Assembly (NCBI GenBank): GCA_001557505.1
Contig: LSAX01000007.1
Coordinates: forward strand, 558,001-622,000
Reading direction: 5' to 3'
Origin: Reticulascus tulasneorum
Taxonomy: Eukaryota; Ascomycota; Sordariomycetes; Glomerellales; Reticulascaceae
DNA: 64,000 bases
Of this stretch, positions 61,127 through 64,000 are shown piece after piece. The notes beneath the pieces were generated by a model that was given only the letters and a program-made list of their open reading frames with translations, was not told the origin of the DNA and made no database searches. The position numbers and the translations under genes are program-made. How positions within the stretch are numbered: the first letter of the stretch is position 1; the number at the start of each line of letters is the position of its first letter.

Positions 61127-62049
61127 TTACTCAAGGACCAGTTCCTCTCCCCTCCACATCCCACATCCTATCCACATGTTGAAGTTCAACCTTTCAGCAT
61201 ATCTCTCATCCGTAGTCACTAACGTGATGAACATCCGGAACTTATACTGCTGCGGGTCCAAGTGTAGGGTAATCTCTGGGTCAAACAGCCCGCTGAGGGT
61301 CTCGTTTGGACCGGACACGCGCCCTCGGGTCCGCATTTCCAGCCTACATATCGGATTAGACACGATATTCGCGGAGAGAGATGCAAAACTCACGCTGCTG
61401 GAGGGGTGTCTGATGTTTCTAGTCTGAATGCAGTGTCCACTTTGCAGACTGCACGATCGGCGAGGCGAGATTGGGTGAAATCGTGGCCGCCAGCCTGTGG
61501 CAAGCAGCATCAGCATCGCACAACGGGTACCTCAAGAAGGAGTTTCCATACCACAACAGTCCCGGACCCAAACGACCCCGACCAGTACCCGCTGGAGATG
61601 GTTATCATTTCCTTCGGGCCTGTTCCCGGCACATTGATGTGTGATACTTCTGACCTCATGCGAACCGCTATTCTAAAGTCGAAGTCCAAAGTTGGCGCAG
61701 GAAGAGACGTTGCTGGATTCGTGAAGAGTTTTGCAGAGTCGGCCTGTCTTGCCATGTGACGTCTTCTCATTATAAGTTAGCTTCGTCCTCGGCTGCTCTC
61801 TGCTCAGTTAAGCAGTGCCGGGTAGACTTACTTCACCTTCCCATTCTCCTGCACATGAGGCATCGGTGCTTCGACCCTCTCCCAATCGCCATGATGTGTC
61901 GACATTGATCGCTCATGTGCACGACCGCCGGTGATAGGGATGTTGGTCCAAGTTGTATCCCATTCTAGATCCGCCGAATACGGATCCGGCTCGGATGTAG
62001 TCAGGTCACCAGACTCGGAGCCGGATGTTAACGGGCTTCTATTGCCCAT
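61127..62049 (-). CDS. DUF3237 (UPF0311) protein
   Basis: Four exons: 62049-61832, 61765-61552, 61494-61394, 61343-61127 (750 nt, 249 residues). The first 75 residues (MGNRSPLTSGSESGDLTTSE...) are Ser/Glu-rich and probably disordered. The DUF3237 domain starts about residue 95: TLDFDFRIAVRM, VPGTGPKEMITISSGYWSGSFGSGTVV, then AGGHDFTQSRL, VCKVDTAFRLET, EMRTRGRVSGP, FRMFITLVTTDERYAERLNFNMWIGCGMWRGEELVLE. This order (N-terminal strand, GG..F.G...GTV, GGxD, R.RG, T.DERY, VGxG) is the family hallmark. The family's biochemistry is poorly known. The TAA at the end is also inside a possible donor (GAGTAAGT), so a short further exon cannot be excluded. Confidence 0.75.
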
Positions 62050-63646
62050 CTTTGCCGAAAATTCGATAGTTGTTTCCTCAAGTGTCAGCTAGCCATGCTG
62101 ACTTTCGATAAAGGTGACAACCTTATAATGCAAAACATCTGTCGGTCCATCCCGGCGGGGGGGGGAATCGCTGGCCACACTCGCGAAACCCTGATCTAAA
62201 CATAGCCTAGTCCAGGACGGTACGGACTTAAAACTCCTCGAATGGGCCATCCGGATTCTTTCGGTGCCACCGGCCCAGCGCTCGCCAACGCCTCCGCTTG
62301 GGGTTATGGGCCTGCCTTCGGATGGTCTGTCGCCCCGCATCTCCGAAGCTCGTTTGAATTGCCCCAACATGGCTTCGGGCCTGCACTTGCATCTGATGCT
62401 CGATCAATTCCCACGGCGTTTTGGATTCATAATTCAACCGCGTCTGCGCGAGGAACCCATTCCGACTGGATTACTGATTTCACCCGAATGCCTGTCCCCT
62501 TGCTGATAGGTTCGGCCGCGGCGGAATTCAAAGGCGCCTTCGGGCAAAATCAGCCGATCCCATGTTCTCGGGCTATTGTCGGGTGGGGTCAGATGCGGAG
62601 CTGTAGCGTGGGAGGTCTGGCTCGATAAAGACCACATGCCCACCTCACATCGACTTCTCGGAAAGGAGAGACGAGATCCTAAAAAGGGCCCCTTGCCACT
62701 TCGCATTCGCTTTCTCTCACCGTTCCACGGCAAAATGCTTGCTCTCTTATTCAAGCACGCACATGGTCCAATCGTGACTAAGGCTTGGCAGTACCAGAGA
62801 TCTGATACCCCTGCAACCTGGATCTGACGAGCCTGTCCCTTCTATTATCATTCCTGTACGCTGTCCAGTCACATTGTGATGGGTTATGCCATGGCCAACC
62901 TGGGTCGGAAGACGTTCTGACATGATTTCACTATGTTCTTATATCTGTCTTGTATCTGTCCCGTTGCATTACCCATGTTACCCACTACACTCCCAGGTTG
63001 GTAATTATTCTGGGCATTACTTCAAACTCGTCAGCCTACAAGCGTTGGCCCATTCCTTTGATCCTTCCCGCCAACGACGCGAGCACTCGCACTTTGCTTA
63101 CTTACGACTGCCGTGAACGCCAAGAGAGTGAGGGTATGGGGCACAACTTGTCGCCATCCCTGCAATGGTCTGATACCAGGAACAGGTTCTGAAAAGGAGC
63201 GTGTAAGCTGGAAGAAGCCCTCTAGTGAGCATGTCCTCTTCTAGCTGAACATAGTGCTTGGCCATCGTCCTTCAGCTCGGTCGGCAAATACCGTATGGAG
63301 GTTCGAAGTGGTGTGAGCCAATAGTGGACGGCATCAATGGTCTTATGAACGGTCTAATGGAACATTGTATTACATTATGTCTACGTTGTATCGCGAAGCA
63401 GACATGTGCACCACTTTCACCCTCGATACCGAAGCCACATTGCTGTCAGACCGATTCCTCCAGTAATTTAGCATACCCTCCGAACTCGCCCCAACGTTAT
63501 GAGAGCTTTTGGAGATGGTTCGCGGGCTTGGGAAAGGCTATGGTAGGCTATGGTCCTCGGGCCTTGTATCGCCCTCGCTCGGTTTGGCTGGTCGTCAGTT
63601 CTGTGCTGCTCCTGAGGGGCTGGATACAACGATTACTCCGTGGTGC
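62050..63646. other. Intergenic, 1.6 kb
   Basis: Upstream of the DUF3237 gene and downstream of the Kre9-like gene, both on the minus strand. A G9-10 run lies at about 62156-62165. Overlapping open frames at 62240-62750 on both strands show no domain. Confidence 0.35.
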
Positions 63647-64000
63647 CTAGAGAGTTGCAGCAGGGCAAACGGTGACAGTCGCGGTCTGAGCCGACGGGCA
63701 TGTGGTTGGTGGCTCCGGATCGGAGCAATCTGGCCCGGCGATGGAGAACTTCGGTGTCTGGGCATAGATTACGAACACATTGGTTCCATTGATCGCATTG
63801 CTAAGAGACTGCGTTAGCATTCGCACCCCTTTGCTCGCCGGTGCCTGGAACTCACAATTGGAAGCCATAAGAACTATCAACACCACAAGGGACTCGCACA
63901 GAGGCACTGCCGGCCGAGGTAGCGACGTCAAGCTCCACCGGGGTGAAGAATGGCGGCCAGTTGACGAAGTTGACCAGGTAGATGCTGAATGTGCTTGGGT
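63647..64000 (-). CDS. Kre9/Knh1-like GPI-type cell-surface protein, 3' part only
   Basis: The last two exons are visible: 64000 (edge) to 63856 and 63800-63647, with a 55-nt intron (GTGAGT...CTTAG). The 5' part lies beyond the window. The sequence STFSIYLVNFVNWPPFFTP, ASVRVPCGVDSSYGFQ, and after splicing AINGTNVFVIYAQTPKF is typical of the Kre9/Knh1-like N-terminal domain of fungal Ser/Thr-rich GPI-anchored surface proteins. Unlike those, the visible C-terminus (PDCSDPEPPTTCPSAQTATVTVCPAATL) is short and has no long Ser/Thr tail or hydrophobic GPI signal. It may therefore be a secreted, unanchored version, or the annotation of the 3' end misses an exon. Role in cell-wall glucan organisation is only inferred. 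Confidence 0.65.
   Translation of the reverse strand, partial: TQAHSASTWSTSSTGRHSSPRWSLTSLPRPAVPLCESLVVLIVLMASNCEFQAPASKGVRMLTQSLSNAINGTNVFVIYAQTPKFSIAGPDCSDPEPPTTCPSAQTATVTVCPAATL

Overview
The window is nuclear DNA from a filamentous ascomycete (Pezizomycotina, most likely a Sordariomycete). The evidence is short introns of 48-85 nt with GTRNGT donors and CTAAC-type branch sites, two HET-domain genes, a Helo-like N-terminal (Fungal_N) gene, and housekeeping orthologues of clearly fungal type (DUR3, GCV2, SQT1, NUP57, TOM5, NDUFA8). I see no rRNA, tRNA, CRISPR array or intact transposon. I reconstructed exon structures by hand. In every gene called intact and complete here the total coding length divides by three and the junctions restore family motifs.

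Left part (1-23.2 kb) is an accessory, lifestyle-type region. It holds a broken six-LysM secreted protein gene (477-2568, three lesions), a saponin-hydrolase-like gene broken by one frameshift (3452-5402), a HET gene (5743-7686), a secreted GH3 beta-glucosidase (8794-11383), a second HET gene (12019-14046), a secreted haem peroxidase (14624-16577), an M20 amidohydrolase (17608-18979), a Helo-like N-terminal protein (19345-20562) and a secreted arylsulfotransferase-family protein (21377-23161). LysM, saponin hydrolase and GH3 all suggest contact with plants. The first two are degraded. A short repeat whose copies differ mostly by transitions lies on both sides of the first HET gene, which hints at old repeat-induced point mutation (RIP).

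Middle part (23.2-41.2 kb) has well separated genes: a secreted coiled-coil protein with Pro/Glu/Lys repeats (26048-27694), a DUR3-type urea/sodium symporter (29136-31369) with four GATAAG elements in its upstream region, an S10 serine carboxypeptidase (35824-37469) with a striking foldback sequence just upstream, and a single-pass membrane protein (40004-41209). The DUR3-S10 intergenic interval is about 4.5 kb.

Right part (42.4-51.6 kb) is a dense housekeeping block: SQT1-like ribosome assembly factor, mitochondrial glycine decarboxylase P-protein, Tom5, FG-nucleoporin Nup57/Nup54 and the complex I subunit NDUFA8, arranged in divergent and convergent pairs. After a 6.4 kb gene-free stretch come a secreted CAP/PR-1 protein with Ser-Thr-Thr repeats (57965-58999), a DUF3237 protein (61127-62049) and, running off the right edge, a Kre9/Knh1-like GPI-type surface protein (63647 to beyond 64000). 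I found no operon-like system; the most testable new idea is a decaying plant-saponin/chitin-interaction locus at 0.5-11.4 kb.
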